A stretch of DNA of 64,000 nucleotides from Xiphophorus maculatus (taxonomy: Eukaryota > Chordata > Actinopteri > Cyprinodontiformes > Poeciliidae), in the NCBI RefSeq assembly GCF_002775205.1, contig NC_036465.1, positions 456,638 to 520,637 on the forward strand. Reading direction: 5' to 3'. Both the position numbers and the translations under genes were made by a program. The notes beneath the pieces were generated by a model. That model saw only the letters and a list, made by a program, of their open reading frames with translations. It searched no databases and was not told where the DNA came from. Positions 33,901 through 46,100 of the stretch are shown one piece after another (positions within the stretch are counted from its first letter, which is position 1; each line of letters opens with the position of its first letter).

Positions 33901-35117
33901 ACCGATTCAGTTACTGAACAATTTAGTCTTTAACCAATGAAGGAGATTTGATCGGCTCCTTCTATCAGCTCCTCCTCGTTTCTGATGATCCCAACATCCG
34001 GGTCTGGGTCAGAGCCTCTCCAGCTGTTTTCCCAAACACTTCCTGCAGAGTTTCAAAGTAATGGCTTCCTGTTGTTATATATATATTCTGCAGAGTTTCA
34101 GGCTGAAGGTCGAAGGATCTGATCTAAAACCAGCCAGTCAAGTGGGTCCATCAGAACTTCCTGGACCGACTCAGGTAGATTCAGGTGACAGAGATGGTCA
34201 GCTGGTCCTCACAGTGACCTCAACCTTCAGCCTCTCCACCTTCACCTGGAGGTCACCAGGTCACCAGCACCAGACGGACAGAGGTCATGACCTTACCTGA
34301 GCAGAACCACCTGGAGGCTCACACAGGTCCAGAGCCAGAGATGACCCGGTGAAGCTGGAGGTCCAGAGAAGGAGACGACCTTTGACCTCCTGAATGCAGT
34401 CGGTGCCTACATTACCCACAATGCACAGCAGAACCTCACAACACGGGTTCTGGAGGATTACAGACAACACTGACTGGAACTGGTCTGGATCCTGCCAGAA
34501 CCAGGATGCGTTTTCTTCATAAACAGAACCACCAGTTTCTGGAACAGAACCATGAAAAGGTTCTTGTGGTCCATACGCTGTGAAGCTTTAAAAGTACGGA
34601 ACCAGAACCGAGCCCTGCTGGTTTTTTGATAACAAAAAGTCAAACTGCTGCGGATCTCGTGATCCGCCTGGAAACTGGACCGGGTTTTCCTCCGGATCCG
34701 GTTTCAGCTCCAGTTTCAGATGTTTCCATGGGTTCTGATGACCACATTCCTCAGAAGGTCTGGTGGTACCGGGTCAGCAGGTTCTGGAAAAGTTCACACT
34801 GTAGTTCTGGATTTCTGAGGAACCCAGAACTACACAACACACACCCCAACACACACACACAACACACACACTGCGGACGGAACCAGCAGGAAAGTCTCAT
34901 CTGGACCTGCTGAGGTTAAAGTGAAATGTTTCCTGGAGCTTTTATTGTGAAGGTCTCCCAGGTGAGTTACCTTGATCTTCTGGACCGAGCTGCTGTCCTG
35001 CTCGCGGCACCAAACCGTCACTCCGCCCTTGTGGTACCGGCTGCTCCATCCGTCCGGACTCAGACACTGATCCTTAAAGGAGGAGAAGTCCGAGTCGTCC
35101 GGGATCCGAACCGGCAT
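30943..35117 (-). CDS. STARD10: STARD10, START-domain lipid transfer protein
   Basis: Six exons (minus): 35117-34971, 32687-32540, 31815-31712, 31498-31381, 31291-31239, 31158-30943; 786 nt, 261 aa. The START domain spans nearly the whole protein. Recognisable blocks are IPDDSDF near the N-terminus, ETLYDVLHDTSYRKKWD, TVNADVGYY, LKNRDF, SWLPLG, NYSVKHP, GYLIQS and the C-terminal ADSLENIDES. The acidic C-terminal HSDDEET resembles the casein kinase 2 site region of mammalian STARD10. Known role: binds phosphatidylcholine, phosphatidylethanolamine and phosphoinositides; expressed in secretory epithelia and beta cells. The start was chosen at MPVRIPDD, the first ATG in the open frame. The frame stays open upstream without an ATG, so an extra 5' exon giving a longer N-terminus is possible. 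It is the conserved neighbour of ARAP1, same strand, ~11 kb upstream. Confidence 0.93.
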
Positions 35118-35578
35118 CTCCGTTCGGTCAGGCCGCCTGGTTCCGGCGTTCCGAGCAGAACCGGACCGTAGGAGGAGGAACTGGACCACAGAGACAAGCA
35201 GCGGATCCTGGAGCGGGTCAGAGAGCAGAACCTCAGGCAGAGCCGGACCGGGACTCGTGTCTGAACAACACCGGGTCCAGGTTCGGGTCTGAGATGCAGC
35301 AGGTGATGCTGCAGCTTTTATCCACCTCCTGCTGCACAGATAGGTCAGACAGTCAGAGCTCTCACTCCGCTTGAAAACAGCGGATCAGGTTCTGGCTCAG
35401 GTAGAACCCGTCCCACCTTCGGTCTCACAAACATTTATAAAAAAGTTCTTAAAATCCAGGTTTTATTTTGATAGTTCTGCTTTTGAATTTTCATATTACC
35501 CAAACATTTATCTCTGTTGACTAAATAATTAGCTAAGTTGTTAGCTTCAAACTAAATAAAGCAGGGTACTTAGTATAG

Positions 35579-35667
35579 AGCTAAATATTTATGGTATTAA
35601 ATATTTACCATAAATATGGTAATTTATTTATTAAATATTATATATTTAATACCATAAATATTTAGCT
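35579..35667. repeat. AT-rich perfect hairpin
   Basis: 26-bp arms at 35579-35604 and 35642-35667 (AGCTAAATATTTATGGTATT...) are exact reverse complements around a ~37-bp AT spacer. It lies 5' of STARD10. Confidence 0.85.
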
Positions 35668-35769
35668 AATTAAATGTTTAGGTTGAAACTCATTTATTAA
35701 TGAGTGAATAAAGTGGTGACTGTGTAATTTAACAAAGCGCTCCACCTCCACCAGACTCTTCCAGACCGG

Positions 35770-37450
35770 CCTTGTGCCAAAATCTGCTCCCTGTAAAAAT
35801 CTGCTCCCTGTAAAAATCTGCTCCCTGTAAAAATCTGCTCCCTGCGGCGGATCTGATCATCTCCACGGCGCTTCTGATCGATTTCTCAGTAAAACAACTC
35901 ATATAATCATGTCAAGGTTGTAACTTTCAGTTTAATCAGCTGCTAACAAAATGGTAAAATAAATAAATGATTGAGGTTTTCTTACGCTGTTTTGTGTTAT
36001 TTTAAACGCCAAGAGAATCGGTTTTTCCCCAACTTTTGTCACTTAAACTTGACAAATAATAGTCTGTAAAAGAAAATACCAGAAAGGCAGAATGGACAAA
36101 ACCACTTGGATTCTCAGGTTGTGTACTTATGTACGATCTTAAATGGGTAAAGTTGTAATTAACAGATGTGATGGAAATCTGTCTTTCTAAATAAAAAAAT
36201 AATTACAAAAAAAACCCTGACAAGTAAAAGTCAGTCACCAAACAGTTTTCCAACAGGTAGTGTGAATTTATATATTTTCATTGCTGATATAAGAGGATGG
36301 AAACTGGCTGATATCAGGGCACAAAAATGAAAACTTCCTGAAAGATGAGAGTGTAGACTTTCTGGTAAAACCCGTTCTAATGTAAAATATGACAGGTTAC
36401 TGGATTAGGGACATTTCTAGTTTACTACATACTATCACACATAACAATTTTTCAGAATTTGGAAACAGTTACTCTTTATTTCCCAAAGTTATGGGGGAGG
36501 AGAGAATGGATATTTCAGCTGTCTGTAATAATCTGTTCCCCCTTCATAACATGGGCACAAATTAATTTACTACCAAGTCTTTAATTGTGTTTATTCCTCT
36601 CTTCATCAGCAACAAATCCTGCAAGTTTGAAAACATTTGCTATATTTTTGCCAGAGTTATGAGGGGGAACCAAATATTTTAGCCATCTGAAATAAGCTGT
36701 TCTTTGTAGGGGGAACAGATTATTTCAGGCGGCTAAAATATTTGGTTCCCTCCTCATAACTCTGGCAGATAAACAGCAAATTTCACAAAAATCACAGGAC
36801 TTGTTGATGTAGAGAGGAATAAACTCAGTTAAAACCTTGGTAGTAAATTAATTTGTTCCCATGTTATGAAGGGGGAACAGATTATTACAGACAGCTGGAA
36901 TAATCCCACCGGTTCCCTCATTGCTTTTTCAAATAAAGAGCAACCGTTTCCAAATTCTCAGTGATTGTAATGTGTGATAATATGTTTGAACCACTAAAAA
37001 TTAGCAACTAGAAATTTCTTTTATCCAATAATCTGTCATATTTAACATTAGAAGAGGTTTTCCAGAAATACTCTCATCTTTTCAGGAAGTCTAGTCTTCC
37101 TGTCCTATTAGCAACTTCCATCTTCTTATATCAGCAATGAAAAATGATAAATTCACACAACGTGTTGAAAAACTGTGTTTAGTGACTGACTTTCATTTGT
37201 CAGGCTTGAGACAAAAGTAGGAAAAAGAGCGATTCTCTTGGTGTTTAAAATAACACCAAACAGAGTAAGAAACCCTCATTTATTCATTTATTTTACCATT
37301 TTGTTGTTGCTTCTTTTTTAAACAACAGCTGATTAAGCTGAATGTTGCAACCTTGACATGATTATAATGTTTTACCGAGAAATCGATCTGAAATGAACGG
37401 ATCCTCTCTGGCTGCAGTTCGCGCTCCCACCACAGGGGGCAGAATTTCAC
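35770..37450. repeat. Large imperfect palindrome (foldback-like element), ~1.7 kb
   Basis: Left arm about 35770-36702 pairs with right arm about 36713-37450. Examples: 36681-36702 with 36713-36734; the TAAAATAAAT...GTGTTATTTTAAAC block near 35955 with its reverse complement near 37235-37300; and TGATCGATTTCTC at 35875 with GAGAAATCGATCT at 37377. Identity is roughly 80 percent by eye. The left arm holds about 150 extra bases around 36053-36215. An 18-bp unit (AAAATCTGCTCCCTGTAA) is repeated about four times at 35779-35844 near the outer left end. No coding sequence. Confidence 0.8.
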
Positions 37451-38891
37451 ACAAGTCCTCTTCAGGCTTAAAAATCCAACCCAGAAAGTGAGGTGCATCC
37501 TGGGAAATGTAGTGAACTGCATCGATCCTGATGCCAGTCCTAACCCAGTTCAATCAACCAACCAATCAGGGTGTCTGCTGTGGTTCAGAGTAACTCATCT
37601 GTTCAGGAGAGGATCTGTGAGGTGCTTTCAGGTGCAGCTCAGAGATCTCCGGCTCCTGTCTGGATGACATCATCAGGGTCACCTGCTGACAGGTAAGCCT
37701 CATCTGGTTTCTGATTGGTCCGTCAGAGGAACCTGGAGAGGATGCAGTTCAGGTAAACTTCCTGTCTGGGCTCTGCAGCGGTGGGCGGAGCCACAGACCA
37801 GGTGTCTTCATCAGGTAGCGGTTCCGGTGTTCCGTCTGACAGAATGTGGGAAGCACAGCTTCCAGAACCGGTCCGGTCCAACATCCAACAAAGGTTCTGG
37901 GATCCGGTCTGGCTGCTTCCAGGCTTCAGTACATCTGATGAATCCCAGAGAAAGTCTACTGCGCCGCCAGCAGGGGGCGCTGGAGTCCATCAGTTCATTG
38001 GATCTTCATTCTCTGTAGCCGGGTCGGCCCAGTTTGATGAACAGAACCCTAGAACAGATTACAGAGTTCTGATGGAAACTAAAATCACTTTTCTCCAAAT
38101 TTAGCTTCTGCTACTGGTTCCAGTTAAATCCAGATTATAATCCCAGATTCTCACATAAAAATCTCTCAACAATCAGATCCGTCAGAACCCAGAGGTTCTG
38201 AGGTTCTGTAGAACGGCTCGGTGGTTCAGGGACTCCTGATCATTGTTCTTCTTTTAATCTGAGTGATTCCTTCAGCCGAGTTCTGATCCGATTCTTCAAA
38301 AATTCATTTAAAACAGGAAGAAGCGGCTCGATGACGTTGTCGCCTAATTTGCATATTTGTTCATGTGATCCAGACAAATCGATTTAAAACACAAAAAACA
38401 TCTAGAAGATCTAGATCATGAGTTTAATCATGTAAAAGATTTGAACTAAAGGAAGACAAATATGACTCCGATTTATTTTAACAGTTAAAAACATTTGAAA
38501 CATGAAAAACTTTATTTAAATGAAACGTTTGTTATGAATTATTGCAACATAAATGAACTGAAGTGAGTCTGAAAAACGAGAAGGAAGAAAACTTCTCTGT
38601 TTTTGTTGAAATGAAATGAAGAAGTTCAGGAACTCGGCTCGGTTCTGCTTTAGTTCTGTCGCAATGAAACCGGATCCAGTTTGATTTTCAGACCGACAGA
38701 TTCTCTCATCCTGGAATCTCCTGGATTCTCCTGGAATCTCCTGGATCAGGACTCAGACTCTTGGTCTGCTGATCCTGATCAAATCACAGCTTTTAGTTTT
38801 CAGATGATTCATAAACCGATGGTGGGCTGCGACTGCTGCTGACCCTTGACCTCTGAGAACGTCTGGAAACCTGCACAAAGCAGCTCTGTGT

Positions 38892-38893
<2 letters not shown>

Positions 38894-38939
<46 letters not shown>
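38894..38939. repeat. (AC)n microsatellite
   Basis: Pure 46-bp dinucleotide run. Confidence 0.95.
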
Positions 38940-38940
<1 letters not shown>

Positions 38941-39211
38941 TCACTCTTGGTGCTGCAAAGGAAGCTCTAACTGGAAACAGATTGAGGAGGAGACGCCCAG
39001 TCCCAGTTAGTGAACTGGGACTGGTCTGTTCCCAGTTCTGGTTTCCATTAGACGGATGATGATGATGATGAAGCTCTCATTCATTTCTGTTTGGTTCAGT
39101 CGAGCTCAATTCATTTCAGAGTCTGTGAGAAATTAATCACATTTTAAAGAAAATCAGCAACATTTTCAATTCCAAACCATTTTCTGCTGTTAAATTACAG
39201 ATTAACTGAGA

Positions 39212-39344
39212 TGATCAAACCTTCAGTTTCTGATCAAACCTTCAGTTTCTGATCAAACCTTCAGTTTCTGATCAAACCTTCAGTTTCTGATCAAACCTTC
39301 AGTTTCTGATCAAACCTTCAGTTTCTGATCAAACCTTCAGTTTC
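39212..39344. repeat. 19-bp tandem array, seven copies
   Basis: Seven near-perfect copies of TGATCAAACCTTCAGTTTC. Confidence 0.95.
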
Positions 39345-40158
39345 TGATGTTTTTCAGGTTCTTCAAATTCCCAGAGTTTCAGGAAGTCCTGGTCATTCAA
39401 TGGATGCTAACACTAGCATTAGCTGCTATATGTTTAGCATTCAGATGCTATTTTATGCTAGCACAGCTTCACTAATATGCTAACTGCTTTTAGCACAGCT
39501 TGAACTCAACACCAGTCGTTTTCAGCGTCCAATCAGATCGTGTCAAAGCAGAAATTAGCCGAGAAAAGCCGCTTCCTGCTGTTAGCATTAGCTGTGCGTC
39601 AGCGTTACGGTCGTGTCGGAAACATGTGAATAGAAAGGTTCTGGATCCGGAGTTCGGTTAGTCCAGACTAAAAGGTTCCGGCTCACCTGGAACCAGTTCA
39701 TTCACCTCCCTGCAGAGGTCAGAGGTCAGGACCTCTGACCCCCCATCATGTTCTTCATGATGGCGTCTCTTCACATCCACGATGTTTGGTTGCCATGACA
39801 ACACCCGCTGAGTCCACAGTTTCTGACCGATCCGGCCGAACCTCCGGGTCATCAGAACCTGATGAGTTTCAGGTGCAGTGAAGCCCCGCCCACTCCCCTG
39901 GCCACGCCCCTTCGGTTTTCCACTTTTGTTTGGAAAAGGAGGATCCCAGTCAGAGTGGTGAAGGTTCGGTTCTGATCCAGTTCCCTCAGCGGGCTGAGGT
40001 CAGAACTTTAACTGGGTCTCTGCCCCTCCTCCGGTCTTCCTCCTCCTCCTCCTCTTCCTCCCCCTGCTCCTCCTCCTCCTCAGGCAGCAGCAGAACCTTG
40101 CGAGCAGAGCAGCAGGACGGTTCGGACGATACCAGGAGTTGGACTCTGTTTAGTCGAG

Positions 40159-43100
40159 ATGAAGTCGTGGTTGCTGGTTCCGGTTCTGGCCGTGGTTCTG
40201 GCCGTATGCGGGGCCCGGTCTCCGTACCAGACGGTTCTGCAGCACAGCCGGATCCGAGGCCGGCAGCAGGGGTGAGTGGCCGAACCGAACCGCTCAGAGT
40301 TCTGCTCCAGGAGCTGACAAACGGTTTCTTTAAGCGCATCAGAGACAGAAGTTCTTCTGGGTCCGAGCAGGAAAAGTTCTGCAGAACTTGTCCAGGACCG
40401 GACATCTGGACCTGCAGGGCGCCCTCTGCTGGACGCTCCGGATGGTGCAGCAGGACAATGACGTACTGTAGCATTGAGTATTACTGTAGTGGTGAAACTG
40501 CTCGGTACCGGAGGTTCTGCCAAAACCGTCTCAGTTAAGGTGGACCCAGTTAGTTACAGAGGGAGTCTCAGTTCATATGAACCGGTTCTTTTAAGGTGGG
40601 CTGACTCTCATAAAGGTGGAATCAGGTTATTTAAGGCTGACCCAGCTGGTTCTGACTCCGTTGAGGTTCTGGACCGGGTGATTTAAAGCTGCAGTTTGTA
40701 ACTTTTCTAGTCTGTGATCAGGTCTCTGCTTGTAACAGTCTTAGAGCTGTCAATCAACCTTGTGTATGTGCTGCTCACCCCTCCCCATTTCCCTCTGCTG
40801 CTACAGTCTGCCATAAATGCTAGGCTAGTAAGTCGTTCTCTGCGATTAGCAGCAAGTACATGACGTTGATTGGCAGCGCTAAGACCCGCCTCTTGGCTCT
40901 GATTGGTTGTTTTTGGTTCATTTCTTCAGACGATCTGCTCTCATTAATCTGTCACCATGGTGACAGACTAAAGTCACATCTTCCAGTTTAAGGAGGAATG
41001 AACCCAAACCAGCTGAACTGCTGGTTCAGTCTGCGACCAGAGCTGCATTCCTCCTTAAATGAAGCTGTAGAGGTTCTGACCCGGCTGACGTCTCTTTGGG
41101 TTTTCTGTTTCAGGCCCAACGTCTGCGCCATGCAGCAGATCAAAGGAACCAACAGGAAGTACTTCACCAACTGCAAGCAGTGGTACCACCGCAAGATCTG
41201 CGGCAAACCGACGTGAGTCACAGTTCAACCAGAACCATCCACCAGAACTATCCGGGTCAGGCGGCTCGGTCAGCTCAGGACGCTGAACGCAGCCCAACCG
41301 CATTGGGACGGAAACGAACAGGAAGTGAGGTTTTTGTTTGCAGGAAGTGGACAGCTGAAGCAGCCTTTAGCAGAGCCCAACTGCAGTTTCTGACCCGGTT
41401 CTGTGTGGATGGAGTGGTGGGGTTGGGATGTGATGCGTTCACTGACTCCGGCTCCTTTCGTCACTTCATTGTTTAGGTTTGCGGTCTGTCTGCTGCTGCA
41501 ACGTTCAGCCTGCAGACGCAGACGGACCCGATTTACTTCCAGATCTGGGTGGAAACTTCAGAATCGGGTCGTTCAGCCTGCAGAGTAAAGTTGGAAGTAG
41601 GTCGCATTTGAGAAAAAATTACATTGTCGAATGCGACTCAAATCTGAATATTTTCGCCCGAATGCAACGTTTATCTGACTGTTTCCACGCCAAGCTGAAC
41701 GGCGTTAAAAGTCGCTCTTTGGTGAAATGTGGATCAGTTTCCTGTGGGAGTTTAGCTGCTGGTGCCAGTAGCTGGCCTGCAGTACCAGGACTTGCCACCA
41801 GGTGTCACCTGTTTCACCTGTCCAGGTGTTTCTGTTACCTGACTGCAACCGTCTGGATGAGCTGCAAACTTCCTGGATTCATGAAAACTGTCCGGACTCC
41901 GAGGAAATGAGCCTCCATCGCTTTCCAGATAGTTCTGGAGGTTTTCTAGAAGCTACAGGGATGATGAGGTCTCAGGGGGAATTCTGGGTAATTGGTTGAA
42001 TCAGACGTTTGACTGGTTCTGGACCAGACTGGACCAGGCCGTTGTCCTGTCGGGTTGAGGTGAAGCCAGCAGTATTTCTCCCAGACGGCGTCTGGTGGCT
42101 GGAAGCGTCATAAAGAGCGCAGTGTTTCCAAACAGGAAATGGGATTTATTCCTCCGGGAGCGTCGCAGCGCTGCAGGTTTATGTTGGAGCCGGTTCAGAG
42201 CTCTCAGCCAGATTCCTCTGCTGGATGTTCCTGGAAACGGAGCGGCTGAGTTACTGCGCCTCGCTCTGTTTGGATCCACAGCAGACACCTTGTTTAGAAC
42301 AAACGGGAGCCGCTTTTCCGTCTGGGCGGATAATCAGGACCAGCCGTTGCCACGGCGCTGATCTCCATCTGTGGACGCTTAGTGCCTCCAGACGGCGCTG
42401 AACTTAACGAGCTGCAGCCACAGAGAGCCGGCGCCGGTTCTGAACACCGGGTTCAGAACAGGGAGCTCACCTGAACCCCAGGTTCTTGACAAAGCAGAAC
42501 CGAGTCCAGGTTCTCGTTCCCAGATTTCCCGTCAGGTCAAAGAAAATGAAGAAAAACATCTGAGTGACTTTGGGTCAAACCCATGGAGATCCAGAAGGTC
42601 CAGAACCAGCAGGTCCGGTCCAGATTAATGAGAAACAAACCGAAACCAGATCACAACTCAGGCGGTGGTACCGGATCCTGCTGGGGTTCCCGGGTCAGAA
42701 CTTTGGGTCCTGTCCCGACCAGATGAGCCTCCAGAGGTCAAGAGGTCAAACATCCCAATTCAGAGCCAGTAGAGCATGTTCCTGATATTAGCATTAGCAT
42801 GCTAACCCTCAGCCTGGATGTTCTTCACATTTCCCATCAGCCATTTGAAGATGGCTGACATTTTTTAAGATGGCAGCCATCTTGAGCCTTTTCGACCCGT
42901 TACCATGAAATGGTCCAGACCTTCATGCCCTGGACGAACCTTTTGTGTCGTCATGTTCTTAAAACGTTAAAGTGATGAAACGCAGCAGAATCACAAACTG
43001 AGGATTTTACTGTTGCTCTGATTATTAGAGAACAATCGACAGTTACTGAGCTCCACAAAGGCATCTTAAGACACTTTCCATTGGCAACTTGTTCTCTATA

Positions 43101-46100
43101 ACAGGTTAATGTGTGGTTCGGTTCGGTTCGGTTCTGGTCCAGTGGGGAGATTCTCCGTATTACGGTCTGAAGCGCAGCAGCTGCGGTTATTTCTCCAATC
43201 AGCGACACTCATCACCGGAGAACCTCGCGGTTCTGGTTCTGGGACTAAATAAACCCAGATATTTTATTTTGTCTTATAAATAAATGTTGCTGGCCCCAAC
43301 ATAATGATGAAGACTCAGATCATGAACTTTATTATTCTTTAAATTCAAACGAAAAATCAAATTCACCCCAAGCTAATATTATGTAGTTCTGGTGTTTTAT
43401 TCTGTCGGCACAAACCTGCAGCTCAGATCTCTGAGCAGCTTCTCTGCTTTTCTCTTTATCACTGTCAGTTCTTCAGAGAAACGAGCTGCGCTGCTAATTC
43501 ACCTTACAAAACTTAACGCTGTGTTCCTGTCGCTCCCTGTGACTAAACTTATAATTAGATCCTCTGTACTGAGCAGCTCTGATAGCAGACGGTGTGTCCG
43601 TGAACAAGTTTTACTAAATATTGTATCATAACCAAAAAGAGAGATGTAACTTTGAATATAGATTAGCAAAAAACCTACAAATTACAGTGAAATAGTGCTA
43701 CTTCTGGTGGCGCCGGAAGTAAGACCCATAATGGTTTCCCCAGTTTCCCCAGTAAGCCTCCCAGGAATAAGCTGGACAGAATACTGGATTAACAACATGT
43801 TCTTTTAACAGCCCTACTTCAGTTCCTGTTCAGAAAGTTATGGCAACCCACACTTTGATCTGTTCTCTGTTCAATGATTAGACGGGTCAAAGGTCAGGTC
43901 ATCTGGTGACATTGTGATGTAGAGCTGTGTATCTCTGCGTTGCCATGGTAACTGGTCTGTTGGACAGGAGGGATCCCAGGATTGAGCTTTGAAGCTCACA
44001 TGTAATTTGGACATGAGGAATAATTTTTCTTTTGCGTTTGAAGCATAATAATGAAAATGGAATAAATCGATAATCGTGACAGAACAAAGAAATGGCCTGG
44101 AGATGATTGACACACGGGCAGAAGAGATTCCCGGAGTTAACCCAGGGGGGCGCTCTACCACCATTTAGGCTCTTTAAATATGTATATATATGAAATGTTA
44201 ATTGACATTCATGACTGTATACAAAATAGACCAGCAAATATTGCAGTAAGCATATTGTGAGGGAACGTAAAATAAAAAATTCCCCATGTCCCCTCGAGGA
44301 CTCCGTAGATTTCTGTTGCCTCTGATGAGAAGTTGCCCGTTGACTCGACCCGTTGCTCCGTCTCCTCCCCAGCGTCATCACCTACGAATGCTGTCCAGGT
44401 TACGAGAAGCTTCCAGGAGAGAAGGGCTGCCCTGCCGGTATGTCATGTGACCTCTGACCTCACCTGTGTTCTGCAGTGTGGTGAAGTTCTGACGGAGTTC
44501 TGTTGCAGCGCTGCCTCTGGTGAACATCTACGGCACTCTGGGCGCGGTCGGCGCCTCCACCACCCAGATGTACTCGGACCGAGCCCGGCTGAGGGAGGAG
44601 GTGGAGGGACCGGGCAGCTTCACCTTCTTTGCTCCCAGCAACGAGGCGTGGGCGGCTCTGCCCGCGGTCAGTATGGGCCTCACGAGGTCGCCGGGGGTCA
44701 ACGCCGCCCACGCTCACTCTGTCGTCCCGCTGCAGGAGATCTTGGACGCTCTGGTGAGCAACGTGAACATCGAGCTGCTGAACGCTCTGCACTACCACAT
44801 GGTGAACCGCCGGCTGACCACCGAGGAGCTGAAGCACGGGTCGTCCTTCTCCTCCATGTACCAGGACTCGCACGTCCACATCCACCACTACAGCAACGGG
44901 GTGAGAGAGATCAGCTCTCTGGACGCAGCTACACAGCTAAGGAGCCAGCAGCGCTAATGCTAAAGGCTAATCACAAACACTAGATCTGCTAACGCTAAAG
45001 CGCTAATCACAAACACTAGATCTGCTAACGCTAAAGCGCTAATCACAAACACTAGATCTGCTAACGTTAAGCGCTAATCACAAACACTAGGTCTGCTAAC
45101 GCTAAAGCGCTAATCACAAACACTAGGTCTGCTAACGCTAAAGCGCTAATCACAAACACTAGGTCTGCTAACGCTAAAGCGCTAATCACAAAGACTAGAA
45201 CGTCAAAGCATGAGTCAAACATTAGTACTAACATAGCATTTAGCAGAAGCTAAACCACTAACTTTAACCATGGTGACGTCCTTCATGAGTCAATAACATG
45301 TTCTACTGCAGAGTATATCGCCCTCTGCAGACTGAAACGTGTCATTGCACCGTTCCTCTGGTTGGAGCTTCAGGAAGAGATTCTGGATCAGAACTTTCTC
45401 TTCTGGTTTCAGTTTCATAGCTGTTGAGTTTTGCTAACCACAGAACGGCTCCAGGAAACACGCAGAGGAAAAACATTTGCTGCACTGCAAAAAATTAGAA
45501 AATTACTTGAACAGATCAAAGCTGTTTAATTTGGAATGGAAAATTGTGACCTTAATCACTCAGAACTTTATACGTTGTTTACTTTTTTATTATTCAGACC
45601 TACAAACAAAAATCTAATTTCCAGATTTTACTATCCTTAATTAATACATAAACATCTTAAATCAAGTTTAATGCTAAAACCTTTAAATTATATCAGACCT
45701 TGAAACGTTACACCCTTCAGGCTGCAGTTTAGTTCAGCGTTCATATTCTGTTCATGTTTGTTTTCTTCTTTACTGCCTGTTTTTTTATCGTTTTTTTTAC
45801 CCCTCCAGGGTATTTTGTGGCTCTAGTGCCCCTTATATGACAGCAGGCTGACAGGAAACGGGGAAGACATGCGGCAAACATTGTCGGGTCCGGGAGTCGA
45901 GGCCTCCAAATACGGGTCGCGCTAACCGCTACGCCACCACGGCACGCCCTACTGTCTGTTTTATTTTATCCCTGCATGTTTCTTGTTTTAGTCAGGACAG
46001 GAAATGGAAAAGCTGCGTAAACACACTTCAAAATAAGAGCATGAATATAAACATCTTACTACTTGAAGAACTGTAAAGAAAACTTCCACATAGATGCTGA

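Larger units (their letters stand above)
37451..40158. other. Spacer upstream of TGFBI, no gene seen
   Basis: Contains a (AC)n run at 38894-38939 and a 19-bp array at 39212-39344. A CT-rich stretch (40020-40082) precedes the TGFBI start and may be its 5' UTR. No other exon recognised. Confidence 0.45.

Noticed and set aside
35118-35300. Longer STARD10 N-terminus from the open frame upstream of 35117
   Set aside because: The frame is open but has no ATG (only GTG), so the ATG at 35117 was used. An upstream exon cannot be excluded.
37362-37553. Protein-like 63-codon minus-strand frame (LGWIFKPEEDLCEILPP)
   Set aside because: Lies in the right arm of the large palindrome. The corresponding left-arm sequence is not open and there are no splice sites.
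39212-39344. Regular direct repeats that might suggest a CRISPR array
   Set aside because: 19-bp units are contiguous with no unique spacers, in an animal genome; a simple tandem repeat.
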